64,000 bases of DNA from Marinomonas aquiplantarum. GTDB lineage: Bacteria; Pseudomonadota; Gammaproteobacteria; Pseudomonadales; Marinomonadaceae. The position numbers and the translations under genes are program-made. Shown here one piece after another: positions 1-7,387 of the stretch (position 1 is its first letter; each line of letters opens with the position of its first letter). The stretch covers positions 62,001 to 126,000 of the forward strand of contig NZ_QNRF01000002.1 in the NCBI RefSeq assembly GCF_003314975.1, in the 5' to 3' direction. The notes beneath the pieces are model-generated. The model was given only the letters and a program-made list of their open reading frames with translations. It searched no databases and was not told the DNA's origin.

Positions 1-480
1 CATAAGAAAATCCACACAGCTGGCATAAAGGGCAGCGAGAGCAACCCCAGTGATGGCTAATTTGACCGTGGTGCTATGTTGGCCGCACAAACGCCATAGA
101 ATAATGGCGGCTAAAAAGCTGCCTAATAGGGCAACAAGAGGTAGCCATTCAATGGCGGCATCAGGGAAAAAGGTCATGTAAATCACTGCCGCTAATCCGG
201 CACCATGACTGACGCCTAGAATGTCTGGTGAGGCTAATGGGTTGCGAATAACCCCTTGTACCAATGCCCCGGCCAGCGCCATCATTGCACCAACCAACAG
301 GGCAATGATGATTCGCGGAAATCGGTATTCATGAATGGTGAAGTGGTTTGGGTTGGTATGGTCCCAAAAAGCGTCGACAATCGAATCTAATGGCACAGAG
401 ACTGCGCCGAAGAGTAAATTGGCGATGACTAAAAACAGAGTGATGAGGCTGAGAATAAAAAAATAGGAAACGAGTTTCAT
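1..480 (-). CDS. fecD: FecD-type iron-siderophore ABC permease (partial, 3' end outside window)
   Basis: This is the second inner-membrane permease of a ferric dicitrate-type importer. The ATG at 480-478 overlaps the fecC stop in an ATGA arrangement, and the frame stays open to the window edge, giving the first 160 residues. The translation starts MKLVSYFFILSLITLFLVIA and carries the FecCD-family signatures RFPRIIIALLVGAMMALAGA and NPLASPDILGVSHGAGLA. Family knowledge: FecC and FecD form a heterodimeric channel that takes substrate from FecB and is driven by the FecE ATPase. fecE should lie just beyond the left edge. The fecB-fecC-fecD order matches E. coli. Calling it fecD instead of a generic FecCD permease rests mainly on the very FecB-like protein upstream. 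Confidence 0.85.
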   Translation of the reverse strand, partial: MKLVSYFFILSLITLFLVIANLLFGAVSVPLDSIVDAFWDHTNPNHFTIHEYRFPRIIIALLVGAMMALAGALVQGVIRNPLASPDILGVSHGAGLAAVIYMTFFPDAAIEWLPLVALLGSFLAAIILWRLCGQHSTTVKLAITGVALAALYASCVDFLM

Positions 481-1478
481 AAGGTTTTCTTTCTCACCAT
501 ATAAATGAAGAAAGGCGCGCCAATTAAGGCGAGGATGGCACCCGCGGGCGTTTCCATGGGAAAGATAATGGCGCGACTTAGCGTATCTGCAAGGGCGACT
601 AAGCTGGCACCCAATAAGATCGCGATGGGCAGAAAGCGTCGATGATCTTGTCCGATAAGCAGTTTGGCCATATGAGGTACCAACAAGCCGACAAAACTGA
701 TTGAGCCGACTGCGCCGAGCGATGCACCGACTAACAAGAGCACGAGAAAACTCCCGATCAGTTTCACAAACCCGATGGACACACCTAAGTTTCGGGCATT
801 GTCATCACCTAATTGCAGTAGGTTTAGGCTGGGCGACAGTAGGCTTGCCCCCAATAGTCCAACAACAGCCACAGGCCAAAAAGCGTCAAATGTCTGCCAA
901 CGAGCGTCCGTTAAACTGCCTGCCAACCAAGTGATGACAGCGGAGGCCTGATCTTCTTCAATAATCACTAGGGCCTTGGTTAAGGCTGCACACAGTGCAG
1001 AAATCGCCACCCCAGCAAGAACAAGTCGACCTTGCTCGTTGCCCGTGCGCCAACCACTGCCAAGCAGCATCACTAAGCTCCATGCCAAGCCGCCGCCAAT
1101 CATGGCGGCCATAGTTGTACCGAGTAAGCCAAACCAAGGGGTGATGGTGGAGACTAAAGCCATGCCGAGAGCGGCTCCCGCGTTAACGCCTAATACGGAA
1201 GGTGAGGCCAGTGGATTAAGAGTGAGTCCTTGCATAATGACCCCAGCGGCGGCCAAACAGGCACCAACCAACAAGGCAACAAGCACTCTGGGCAAGCGCA
1301 AATCTCGTACTATGTGTTGTGCAATGCTGTCCTGATCAAACTGATACAAGGCTTGCAGCGCATCAAGAGGAGAAATAGTAATGCTCGACCAAGTAAACAA
1401 GCTAAGCCAACTGATTAACAGCATAAGACTGGCCAATGCTAGGCATTGGCCAGTGAGCGTAAAAGAAGACGATTTCAT
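477..1478 (-). CDS. fecC: FecC-type iron-siderophore ABC permease
   Basis: The 333-residue hydrophobic protein belongs to the FecCD/BtuC permease family. It has the family motif RDLRLPRVLVALLVGACLAA near residues 58-77, NPLASPSVLGVNAGAALGMA near 88-107, and the late GSISFVGLLVPHMAKLLIGQ segment near 258-277 that is thought to touch the ATPase. Multiple transmembrane helices run through the whole length. It starts one base after the fecB stop and overlaps fecD by 3 bases, so the three genes are translationally coupled. Substrate is inferred from FecB: probably ferric citrate, possibly another ferric carboxylate. No fecA receptor or fecIR pair is visible in the window. Confidence 0.87.
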   Translation of the reverse strand: MKSSSFTLTGQCLALASLMLLISWLSLFTWSSITISPLDALQALYQFDQDSIAQHIVRDLRLPRVLVALLVGACLAAAGVIMQGLTLNPLASPSVLGVNAGAALGMALVSTITPWFGLLGTTMAAMIGGGLAWSLVMLLGSGWRTGNEQGRLVLAGVAISALCAALTKALVIIEEDQASAVITWLAGSLTDARWQTFDAFWPVAVVGLLGASLLSPSLNLLQLGDDNARNLGVSIGFVKLIGSFLVLLLVGASLGAVGSISFVGLLVPHMAKLLIGQDHRRFLPIAILLGASLVALADTLSRAIIFPMETPAGAILALIGAPFFIYMVRKKTL

Positions 1479-2366
1479 CTAGGGTACAAGTATGTCCACT
1501 AAGTCCTGGCTCATACGTTCGGCCGCCATAATGCCTCGGCATCGAGACCAGGTATTCTGATTAACTTGATAAATGTGATTTTGACGCGCCGCTTTTAGTA
1601 CGGAAAACAGTGGTTCGTTGCGCCACTTATCGATGATGCTTGGAGTGACGTAATTACCAATGATGAGGTATTCCGGATTGATCGCAACCAGTTGTTCCAA
1701 ACCGGTTTGACGATACGCGGTATCATCACGACCGGTTTCTGCATTGGCCAAGCCCAAAGCATGAATGACACCGCCGGCATAAGAGTCTTTAGTGTGTAGA
1801 AACAATGCATCATCTCGTGCAACGCCGAATTGTACTTCAATATCTTGAGGTAATTGCTGGGCATATTGCGCCATGATTTTTCTGTGCTGCTGTAGTCGCG
1901 TTTGCATGGCTTGGTCTTTACCTATGACCTTACCTATGATGGCAGCGGCCTTTAAACTGTCTTCGTAGGTTTCGCGACGAGAAGGCAGAATTAAGGTTGG
2001 GGCAATTTTTTGCAGATCAGCATACACGGCTTCGTGTCGACTAATATCGGCAATGATTAAATCGGGTTTCAAAGAGGCAATGACTTCCATGCTGGGCTGC
2101 GAGCGAGTGCCAACGGATGTCCAGCTGCCAATCACTTCTCTCACTTCTTTAAGGACGCGATTGGCCTCTTTGTCATCGGCAATGCCTACCGGACTGACAC
2201 CAACAGCGGCGAGCGCATCCGCGAAAGAGAATTCTAAAACGACAATACGTTTGGGTTGATAGTCCAGTGTGAAAGAGCCTTTGCTGTCCTCTACCGTCAC
2301 CGCTTTGGCGGTAAAGGACGTGAGAATAAAGCAGGTAGACAGGATGATGGAAAGCAAACGTTTCAT
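1479..2366 (-). CDS. fecB: Ferric citrate-type periplasmic binding protein FecB
   Basis: This is a periplasmic iron(III)-dicitrate binding protein of 295 residues. I chose the ATG at 2366 because it opens a clean signal peptide (MKRLLSIILSTCFILTSFTAKA); an upstream in-frame ATG at 2414 would add 16 residues in front of it. The mature part has the FecB-type stretches PKRIVVLEFSFADALAAVGV, KPDLIIADISRHEAVY and NTWSRCRGIMAAERMSQD, which closely resemble E. coli FecB as I remember it. It leads a tight operon with fecC and fecD. A Fur-like box lies about 30 bases upstream, which fits repression by iron. The family assignment is firm; citrate as the ligand is likely but not proven by sequence. Confidence 0.87.
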   Translation of the reverse strand: MKRLLSIILSTCFILTSFTAKAVTVEDSKGSFTLDYQPKRIVVLEFSFADALAAVGVSPVGIADDKEANRVLKEVREVIGSWTSVGTRSQPSMEVIASLKPDLIIADISRHEAVYADLQKIAPTLILPSRRETYEDSLKAAAIIGKVIGKDQAMQTRLQQHRKIMAQYAQQLPQDIEVQFGVARDDALFLHTKDSYAGGVIHALGLANAETGRDDTAYRQTGLEQLVAINPEYLIIGNYVTPSIIDKWRNEPLFSVLKAARQNHIYQVNQNTWSRCRGIMAAERMSQDLVDILVP

Positions 2367-2393
2367 GATTTCGCCTAATAGGTTAAAGAATAT

Positions 2394-2412
2394 ATTAATG
2401 ATAACACTTCTC
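2394..2412 (-). promoter_or_regulatory. Candidate Fur box upstream of fecB
   Basis: The 19 bases match the classical Fur consensus GATAATGATAATCATTATC at about 13 positions, including an uninterrupted TAATGATAA core. It lies 28-46 bases upstream of the chosen fecB start, where a repressor would block the promoter. Matched by eye only. Confidence 0.45.
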
Positions 2413-2482
2413 AATCAATTTTTGTCAGCTAGGTGTGAAGGATTTACGAGTAAAGCGGTGGTCTTTAACCAGTAAGGATGGT

Positions 2483-3478
2483 CTAAATACTTTCGCCAAT
2501 ATCAATTTTGAAGGGGAGATCGATCACGGCTTGTGTAATTGGGTTGCCTTGTAGCCTTGATAATAAGTGTTCGGCGGCCAGTCGTCCCATGTCTTCTCGT
2601 GGCGTGATGACAGTGGCTAATAACGGCACCATGGCGCGTGAGATGTCATGACCATGAAACCCTGCAATGGCAATGTCTTCAGGAATGCGAATGCCAGATT
2701 TTTGGCAGGCATAGAGTGCGCCAATGGCTAAGTCATCGTTGGTGCAGAAAATACCATCGGTATCTGGTTGTTGGGCTAGTGCTTCTTTTAGAAAGTTTGC
2801 TCCCATGGTAAAGGATGAGGCGCTGTGAGTTTTTAGGCACAAAGGTGTTAGACCGTGGTCTGTCATGGCGGTTTCATAGCCACGAATTTTGAACAAGGTT
2901 CTTTGGTCCATTCGGGCAGCAAAATAGACAATTTTTTGGCGACCACGTTTTATCATGCATTCTGTCATGGCATAAGCGGCGGCTTGGTTGTCGATGCCAA
3001 TGGCTTGCTCGATAGGAGGTGATACGGAATCCATGATTTCGATGACAGGAATGCCGGCCACTGCGAGCATTTTCCGCACACGGTCAGTGTGATAGCTTTC
3101 CGAAATGATTAATCCATCCACACTGTAGGACAGCAAGGTCGCAATACGAGACTCTTCGGCCTCTTTGCTATAACCATAGTGGGCCAGCATGGTTTGATAA
3201 CCAGCGGGTTCCAAGACACTTTCGATGCCTCTTATGACTTCAGAGAAAACCTGGTTGGTTAAAGAGGGCAGTAACACGCCAATGGCGTGGCTTTTTGACT
3301 TGGATAAAATGTCCGGTGCGCGATTGGGAATATAGCCAAGAGTTTCTAACGCCGCGGAGATCTTTTCTTGTAAAGGTGCTGAGACAGAGTCAGGTGTTCT
3401 TAAATAACGGCTCACCGTCATCTTTGTTACACCGACTAAGTCTGCAACATCTTGTAATGTAGGGCGTTTATTCTTCAT
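2483..3478 (-). CDS. gntR: LacI-family gluconate repressor GntR
   Basis: This is a LacI/GalR-family repressor of about 331 residues. The N-terminal helix-turn-helix (RPTLQDVADLVGVTKMTVSR) is followed by hinge residues NRAPDILSKS and a periplasmic-binding-like effector domain. Long stretches such as IGVLLPSLTNQVF, GYQTMLAHYGY, FCTNDDLAIGA and IAGFHGHDI match E. coli GntR almost word for word. The ATG at 3478 gives the same N-terminus as GntR (MKNKRP versus MKKKRP); in-frame ATGs at 3490 and 3496 are alternatives and none has a good ribosome-binding site. It is last in the dctPQM-gntK-gntR line. A GntR-type palindrome directly in front suggests autoregulation, with gluconate as probable inducer. 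Confidence 0.92.
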   Translation of the reverse strand: MKNKRPTLQDVADLVGVTKMTVSRYLRTPDSVSAPLQEKISAALETLGYIPNRAPDILSKSKSHAIGVLLPSLTNQVFSEVIRGIESVLEPAGYQTMLAHYGYSKEAEESRIATLLSYSVDGLIISESYHTDRVRKMLAVAGIPVIEIMDSVSPPIEQAIGIDNQAAAYAMTECMIKRGRQKIVYFAARMDQRTLFKIRGYETAMTDHGLTPLCLKTHSASSFTMGANFLKEALAQQPDTDGIFCTNDDLAIGALYACQKSGIRIPEDIAIAGFHGHDISRAMVPLLATVITPREDMGRLAAEHLLSRLQGNPITQAVIDLPFKIDIGESI

Positions 3479-3501
3479 CTTAATGGCCATATCCATGATT
3501 T

Positions 3502-3513
3502 GTTACGAGTAAC
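3502..3513. promoter_or_regulatory. GntR-type operator between gntK and gntR
   Basis: GTTACGAGTAAC is a 12-base element with perfect 5-base arms (GTTAC/GTAAC). It differs only in the two central bases from the two operators upstream of dctP. Known E. coli GntR sites follow ATGTTA-N4-TAACAT. It lies just ahead of gntR, which fits autorepression. Confidence 0.7.
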
Positions 3514-3556
3514 ATTACCATAAGCAAATCATGGCAAGGAAGAAAACTCACTCAAA

Positions 3557-4060
3557 TTATGCCTTTTGAGCATAACCTTGGAGTCCATTCATGGCTTCTT
3601 TTAAGACGACCTCAGCTTCTTGTGAAATATCAATCACAATGGCTTCTTCTGTAGTTGGTTCAATTAATGTCTCAAACTGGCTTTCCAACATGCCGCGGCC
3701 ATTGAAGTAATGTCCATTACGTTTTTGATGACGTTGCCAAATGGTATCGATGTCGCCTTTTAAATAAATCATGGCGACGTCATCAAGTCCTCGGCGTAAT
3801 ATTGTCCGATATTCAGGCTTTAAACCAGAACAAGCGATGACAGCGGTAGGGTTTTCATGCAGCAGTTGGTTTAAACTTGCCAACCAGTCTTTGCGGTCTT
3901 CATCGGTTAATGGTGTGCCTTCACTCATTTTGGCGACATTTTCAGGGCTGTGAAAATCATCACCGTCAAAAAAAGGGTAACCTAATTGATCCGCTAGGCC
4001 TTTACCTATTAAGGATTTCCCGGATCCAGAAACACCTAATACAACAATTCTTTTCGTCAT
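3557..4060 (-). CDS. gntK: Gluconokinase
   Basis: This cytoplasmic enzyme phosphorylates D-gluconate with ATP to 6-phosphogluconate, feeding the Entner-Doudoroff and pentose phosphate pathways. The 167-residue protein is typical for the GntK/IdnK family: a P-loop GVSGSGKS at residues 9-16, the family motif DGDDFHSPENVAKMSEGTPL at about 32-51, and CSGLKPEYR at about 77-85. An AAGGA ribosome-binding site sits 8 bases before the ATG. It lies downstream of the TRAP transporter and upstream of gntR on the same strand, with a perfect hairpin in the gap before it. The linked GntR points to gluconate, not idonate, as the physiological substrate. Confidence 0.93.
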   Translation of the reverse strand: MTKRIVVLGVSGSGKSLIGKGLADQLGYPFFDGDDFHSPENVAKMSEGTPLTDEDRKDWLASLNQLLHENPTAVIACSGLKPEYRTILRRGLDDVAMIYLKGDIDTIWQRHQKRNGHYFNGRGMLESQFETLIEPTTEEAIVIDISQEAEVVLKEAMNGLQGYAQKA

Positions 4061-4075
4061 TCTGTTATTCCTTAA

Positions 4076-4099
4076 TCGCCTTGCTAGTTGGCAAGGCGA
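4076..4099 (-). other. Perfect intergenic hairpin between dctM and gntK
   Basis: TCGCCTTGC and GCAAGGCGA form a perfect 9-bp stem with a 6-base loop. On the transcribed strand it is followed by TTAAGGA, not a T-run, so it is a poor terminator. It is better read as an mRNA processing or stability element just ahead of the gntK ribosome-binding site. Confidence 0.6.
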
Positions 4100-4138
4100 G
4101 GTCTTCGTATAAGCTTCGTCAGACTTTTGGTTTTGTGT

Positions 4139-5455
4139 TTATTGCCACCAAAGCGCCAATTCTGGGAAGAAAATGACGAGCGCTAGAACGGTGATTTGCA
4201 ATCCAATAAAAGGCAAAAGTGAGCTAAAAATTTCACCTAAACTGATGTCCTTTGGTGCCACGGATTTCAAATAGAAAGCGGCGGGGCCGAAAGGAGGTGA
4301 GAGGAAGGAGACCTGCATATTTAGGCAGAACACCACACCGAACCAAATTGGATTTAGACCCAAGCCGGAGATGATGGGCACAAAGATTGGCATGGTTAGT
4401 AGGGCGACACCGACCCAGTCTAGGAACATACCAAGCACTAAGAGTACGAGCATCATGATTAAGACGGTGCCCATAACGCTACCACCACTCAAGGCAAGAA
4501 TGGTTTCTTCAACGAAATCAATACCGCCCATTAGGTTGTAAACACCGACTAAGGCAGTGGCACCAATGCCGATCCAGATGATCATGCCACAGGTGCTCAT
4601 GGTCGCCTTGGCACTGTCTTTTAACATGCCTAGGGTTAATTCGCCGCGAATTGCCGCACTGATCATAATCCCTACCACACCTAATGCAGAGGCTTCGGTC
4701 ACAGAAGCGATACCAGTGTAAATACTGCCAAGTACCGTCATCACAGTAAGTAATGGAAAGAGTAAGGCTTTGAAGTAATTAACATCTTGCTCGGCTGCCA
4801 GTTCTTCTTCACTTGGCAGAGGCGCGTAATCTGGGTTTAAGCGACAAATGATGAGAACGTAGGCCATGTAGAAAAAGGCCAAGATTAACGCTGGTAGGAA
4901 GGCGGCTTTAAACAAGTCACCGATCGAAACGCTGGCGGTTAGTCCATAAATGATTAACACAATGCTAGGCGGAAGCATGGTTCCTAAAGCGCCACCAGCA
5001 CAGGTCGTACCGATCGCCAACTTACGGTTGTAGCCCAAGCGTAGCATTTGCGGTAAGGCTAAAATCCCTAGCAATACGGTTTCGCCACCGATAACGCCTG
5101 ACATAGAGGCCAAGACAATGGCAACCAGCAAGGTTTGTACGGCCACACCGCCGCGCAAACGACGCCCAAATACTTTCATGGCGTCAAATAAGTCACGGGC
5201 GATACCAGATCGGTCGAGTAGGGCTGCCATGAGCACAAACATCGGCACAGCGAGGAAAACATAACTGCCGACAAAACCATAAAGACGGCTCGTAATCAGT
5301 GGTAGAGCGCCAAAGCCAAACCAACCAATAGCAAACACCAAAGCAACTAATGCGGTGACAAATGCCAGCTGCATGCCCGTTAATAGTAAGAGAATCATAG
5401 AGCCAAGCATTAACAGGCTACCGTAGCCAATGCCTAAAGCCGATAAATCAAACAT
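4139..5455 (-). CDS. dctM: TRAP transporter large permease, DctM family
   Basis: The 438-residue, highly hydrophobic protein is the large (12-helix type) membrane subunit of a tripartite ATP-independent periplasmic transporter. Family hallmarks include GGETVLLGILALPQMLRLGY near residue 125, GTMLPPSIVLIIYGL near 157, and a C-terminal FLDWVGVALLTMPIFVPI segment. It catalyses Na+-coupled uptake of an organic acid delivered by the periplasmic DctP. It overlaps dctQ by 8 bases, indicating translational coupling. The neighbouring gntK and gntR and the GntR operators upstream of dctP make gluconate or a related sugar acid the likely substrate, replacing the GntT permease of enteric bacteria. Confidence 0.92.
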   Translation of the reverse strand: MFDLSALGIGYGSLLMLGSMILLLLTGMQLAFVTALVALVFAIGWFGFGALPLITSRLYGFVGSYVFLAVPMFVLMAALLDRSGIARDLFDAMKVFGRRLRGGVAVQTLLVAIVLASMSGVIGGETVLLGILALPQMLRLGYNRKLAIGTTCAGGALGTMLPPSIVLIIYGLTASVSIGDLFKAAFLPALILAFFYMAYVLIICRLNPDYAPLPSEEELAAEQDVNYFKALLFPLLTVMTVLGSIYTGIASVTEASALGVVGIMISAAIRGELTLGMLKDSAKATMSTCGMIIWIGIGATALVGVYNLMGGIDFVEETILALSGGSVMGTVLIMMLVLLVLGMFLDWVGVALLTMPIFVPIISGLGLNPIWFGVVFCLNMQVSFLSPPFGPAAFYLKSVAPKDISLGEIFSSLLPFIGLQITVLALVIFFPELALWWQ

Positions 5456-6005
5456 TGTCTTGTTTCCTTAGGCCGTTTAATTCTTGTAGCAGATGTAAGA
5501 TAAATTGAATAAACATGATGCACAGGGTGACAAAAATCATGCCTTTCACTAACGCTGGGAAAGACGGATCAAAGGCTGAACCTGAGGTTTCAAGACGAAT
5601 GTCGCCAAACGGTGTAAACCAAGAATCTTGCACCATTTGATAAGCCGCCCAACTGAGTAGACCGGAGAAAACAATGCCCATAATGTGGTGGAAAACATTA
5701 AGCCAGCGGCGCACACGATCCGAAACCAAATCGTAAATCAGCACCACACGGACATGCTTGTTGGTAGACAGGGCATAAATACCACCATAGACAAACAAAC
5801 AGCCGCCGAGGAAGGATGCGGTTTCATGAACCCAAATAGTGGGAGCATTAAATAAATAGCGCATTAAGACTTCGTAAAAGGATATCGCGACAGTAAAAAT
5901 AAAGAGCAAACTCAACATATTACCAAGCTTATAAATTAAGCGGTCAAGGGCATTGCGAGGCTGCTCTGATGAATCTTGTGAGTCTGGGGGAGTTTGATTT
6001 TTCAT
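5448..6005 (-). CDS. dctQ: TRAP transporter small permease, DctQ family
   Basis: This 185-residue protein has four predicted membrane helices (about residues 28-50, 65-85, 105-125 and 150-170), the DctQ pattern. It carries the family motif YEVLMRYLFNAPTIWVHETA around residues 44-63. The N-terminal 20 residues are polar (Pro/Gln/Ser-rich). DctQ binds DctM and is needed for TRAP transport. It overlaps dctM by 8 bases and is separated from dctP by 82 bases that hold an 11-bp hairpin with a short T-run, which probably reduces expression of the membrane subunits relative to the binding protein. Confidence 0.9.
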   Translation of the reverse strand: MKNQTPPDSQDSSEQPRNALDRLIYKLGNMLSLLFIFTVAISFYEVLMRYLFNAPTIWVHETASFLGGCLFVYGGIYALSTNKHVRVVLIYDLVSDRVRRWLNVFHHIMGIVFSGLLSWAAYQMVQDSWFTPFGDIRLETSGSAFDPSFPALVKGMIFVTLCIMFIQFILHLLQELNGLRKQDNV

Positions 6006-6023
6006 GATCTTGATCCAATAGGA

Positions 6024-6053
6024 AAACAGGCGTCAATAAGAAGACGCCTGTTT
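6024..6053 (-). terminator. Attenuator-like hairpin between dctP and dctQ
   Basis: AAACAGGCGTC pairs with GACGCCTGTTT in a perfect 11-bp stem around an 8-base loop. On the transcribed strand the second arm runs into TTTT, so it can act as a partial intrinsic terminator or as a 3' stabiliser for dctP mRNA. Confidence 0.7.
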
Positions 6054-6087
6054 GGCTGCAAGCAAACTAGTTAAAACAGTCGAATGC

Positions 6088-7104
6088 TTATAGAAGACCG
6101 TTTTGTTCTAGGTAAGACGTAATAGAGTCATAGACTTTCTGTGCATTTTTTGAACTCTTGGCAAATTCTTCCCATTGAGTTCGAGCAATGGCACGAAACT
6201 TCTTACGTTCTTCTGCAGACCAATCATGTATGGTGATGTTTGGATCTGCTTGAGCGGCTTTTACCGCTGCTTGGTCAGCAATGCGCAGTTGGGTAGTCAT
6301 ATCCTGAGCAAAATCGCGAACCGAAACGGTTAAGATGGTTTGTAAGTCGGCTGGTAATTTATCCCACTTTTTCTTATTCATCGAAATATCGATTAATGGT
6401 AGAGAGTGGAAACCAGGTTGCACTGGGTGAGCGGCAATGTCGTTCATACCGGCTTTTTGGTTAGTTGAGAAAACGGTGTAATCCGCCGCGTCGATGACGC
6501 CTTTACTCAAACCAGTAAACACTTCAGAACCAGGTAGGTTAACAGGCGCTGCGCCAGCAGCGGCAAAGACGCGCTGAACCAAACCTTCAGGTGCTCTTAG
6601 TTTAAGACCTTTAAGATCTTCAACACCATTTAACGGTACACGAGAAACCAAAGATTCAACACCAGTAGTTGAACCGCCAATGAATTTAACGCCGTAAGGT
6701 GCGTACAATTCATTCATTAGCTCGTAACCACCACCGTAGTTAATGTATTGCAGTAGTTGCGAAGTATTTGACCAAGCTCCCACTGTGTTACCAATTAAAC
6801 CAAAGGCTGGATCTTTGCCTGAGAAAAATTCGGTCGCCGTGATTTGACCATCCAGAATGCCCATCTTGATGCCATCTAATGTTTCAGTATGTTTAAAGAT
6901 ACTGCCAACAGGAAGAAGGTCGATCTCAACTCGGCCACCGGTCATTTCTTTGACACGGTTTACCCATTCTTTTTGAACTTGAAAGTTCTTATCACCCGCT
7001 GGGTCAGAAGATTGGAATTTGAAGGTATAGTCTGCGGCGAAGCTAGGTGCGGATAATGCGCAAGCTAGAGTGGCGCTTAACAAAGTGGTGCTGAGCTTTT
7101 TCAT
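6088..7104 (-). CDS. dctP: TRAP transporter solute-binding protein, DctP family
   Basis: This is the periplasmic substrate-binding subunit of the TRAP transporter, 338 residues. I prefer the ATG at 7104, which has GGGAAA about 8 bases upstream and opens a standard signal peptide (MKKLSTTLLSATLACALSAP, cleavage after SFA); an in-frame ATG at 7119 has no ribosome-binding site. Family features are KFQSSDPAGDKNFQVQKEW near the mature N-terminus, the LKLRAPEGLVQRVFAAAGAA segment with the arginine that normally salt-bridges the substrate carboxylate, and GLSKGVIDAADYT. It is first in its operon. Two perfect GntR palindromes lie about 60-95 bases upstream, so gluconate-type control is strongly suggested. 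Confidence 0.92.
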   Translation of the reverse strand: MKKLSTTLLSATLACALSAPSFAADYTFKFQSSDPAGDKNFQVQKEWVNRVKEMTGGRVEIDLLPVGSIFKHTETLDGIKMGILDGQITATEFFSGKDPAFGLIGNTVGAWSNTSQLLQYINYGGGYELMNELYAPYGVKFIGGSTTGVESLVSRVPLNGVEDLKGLKLRAPEGLVQRVFAAAGAAPVNLPGSEVFTGLSKGVIDAADYTVFSTNQKAGMNDIAAHPVQPGFHSLPLIDISMNKKKWDKLPADLQTILTVSVRDFAQDMTTQLRIADQAAVKAAQADPNITIHDWSAEERKKFRAIARTQWEEFAKSSKNAQKVYDSITSYLEQNGLL

Positions 7105-7161
7105 AGTATGGTTTCCCATTGATTATTTTTTTAGGAAATTCAGAGTTAACCAATAACAAAT

Positions 7162-7173
7162 GTTACCGGTAAC
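7162..7173. promoter_or_regulatory. GntR operator, dctP-proximal copy
   Basis: GTTACCGGTAAC is a perfect 12-base palindrome lying in an ATGTTACCGGTAACT context, 58 bases upstream of the dctP start. It fits the GntR box ATGTTA-N4-TAACAT. An identical copy begins 24 bases further upstream. Confidence 0.78.
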
Positions 7174-7185
7174 TAGCGGGTGAAT

Positions 7186-7197
7186 GTTACCGGTAAC
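7186..7197. promoter_or_regulatory. GntR operator, dctP-distal copy
   Basis: This is a second perfect GTTACCGGTAAC palindrome in the same ATGTTACCGGTAACT context, centred 24 bases from the first. The pair, plus the variant site ahead of gntR about 3.7 kb away, would allow cooperative binding or looping by a tetrameric LacI-family repressor. Confidence 0.78.
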
Positions 7198-7387
7198 TTT
7201 TTGTCTTAGTCAAGGTGATTTTGGATAAAAAATTCATATCGTATTGAGATGCTTGATATCTAAGGAAATATTTTTTTGTTTAGACGGAAAACCTAGAGTG
7301 ATCTTGTTAGACATTGGTCTAAACTGGATTTAGCTCTGTAACAGAAAGGCGCACAATGTGCTTTACACAAAATAAGAAGAAATCAAT

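Noticed and set aside
701..1418. Plus-strand reading frames inside fecC
   Set aside because: They are shadows of the minus-strand permease gene, with no ribosome-binding site or recognisable domain.
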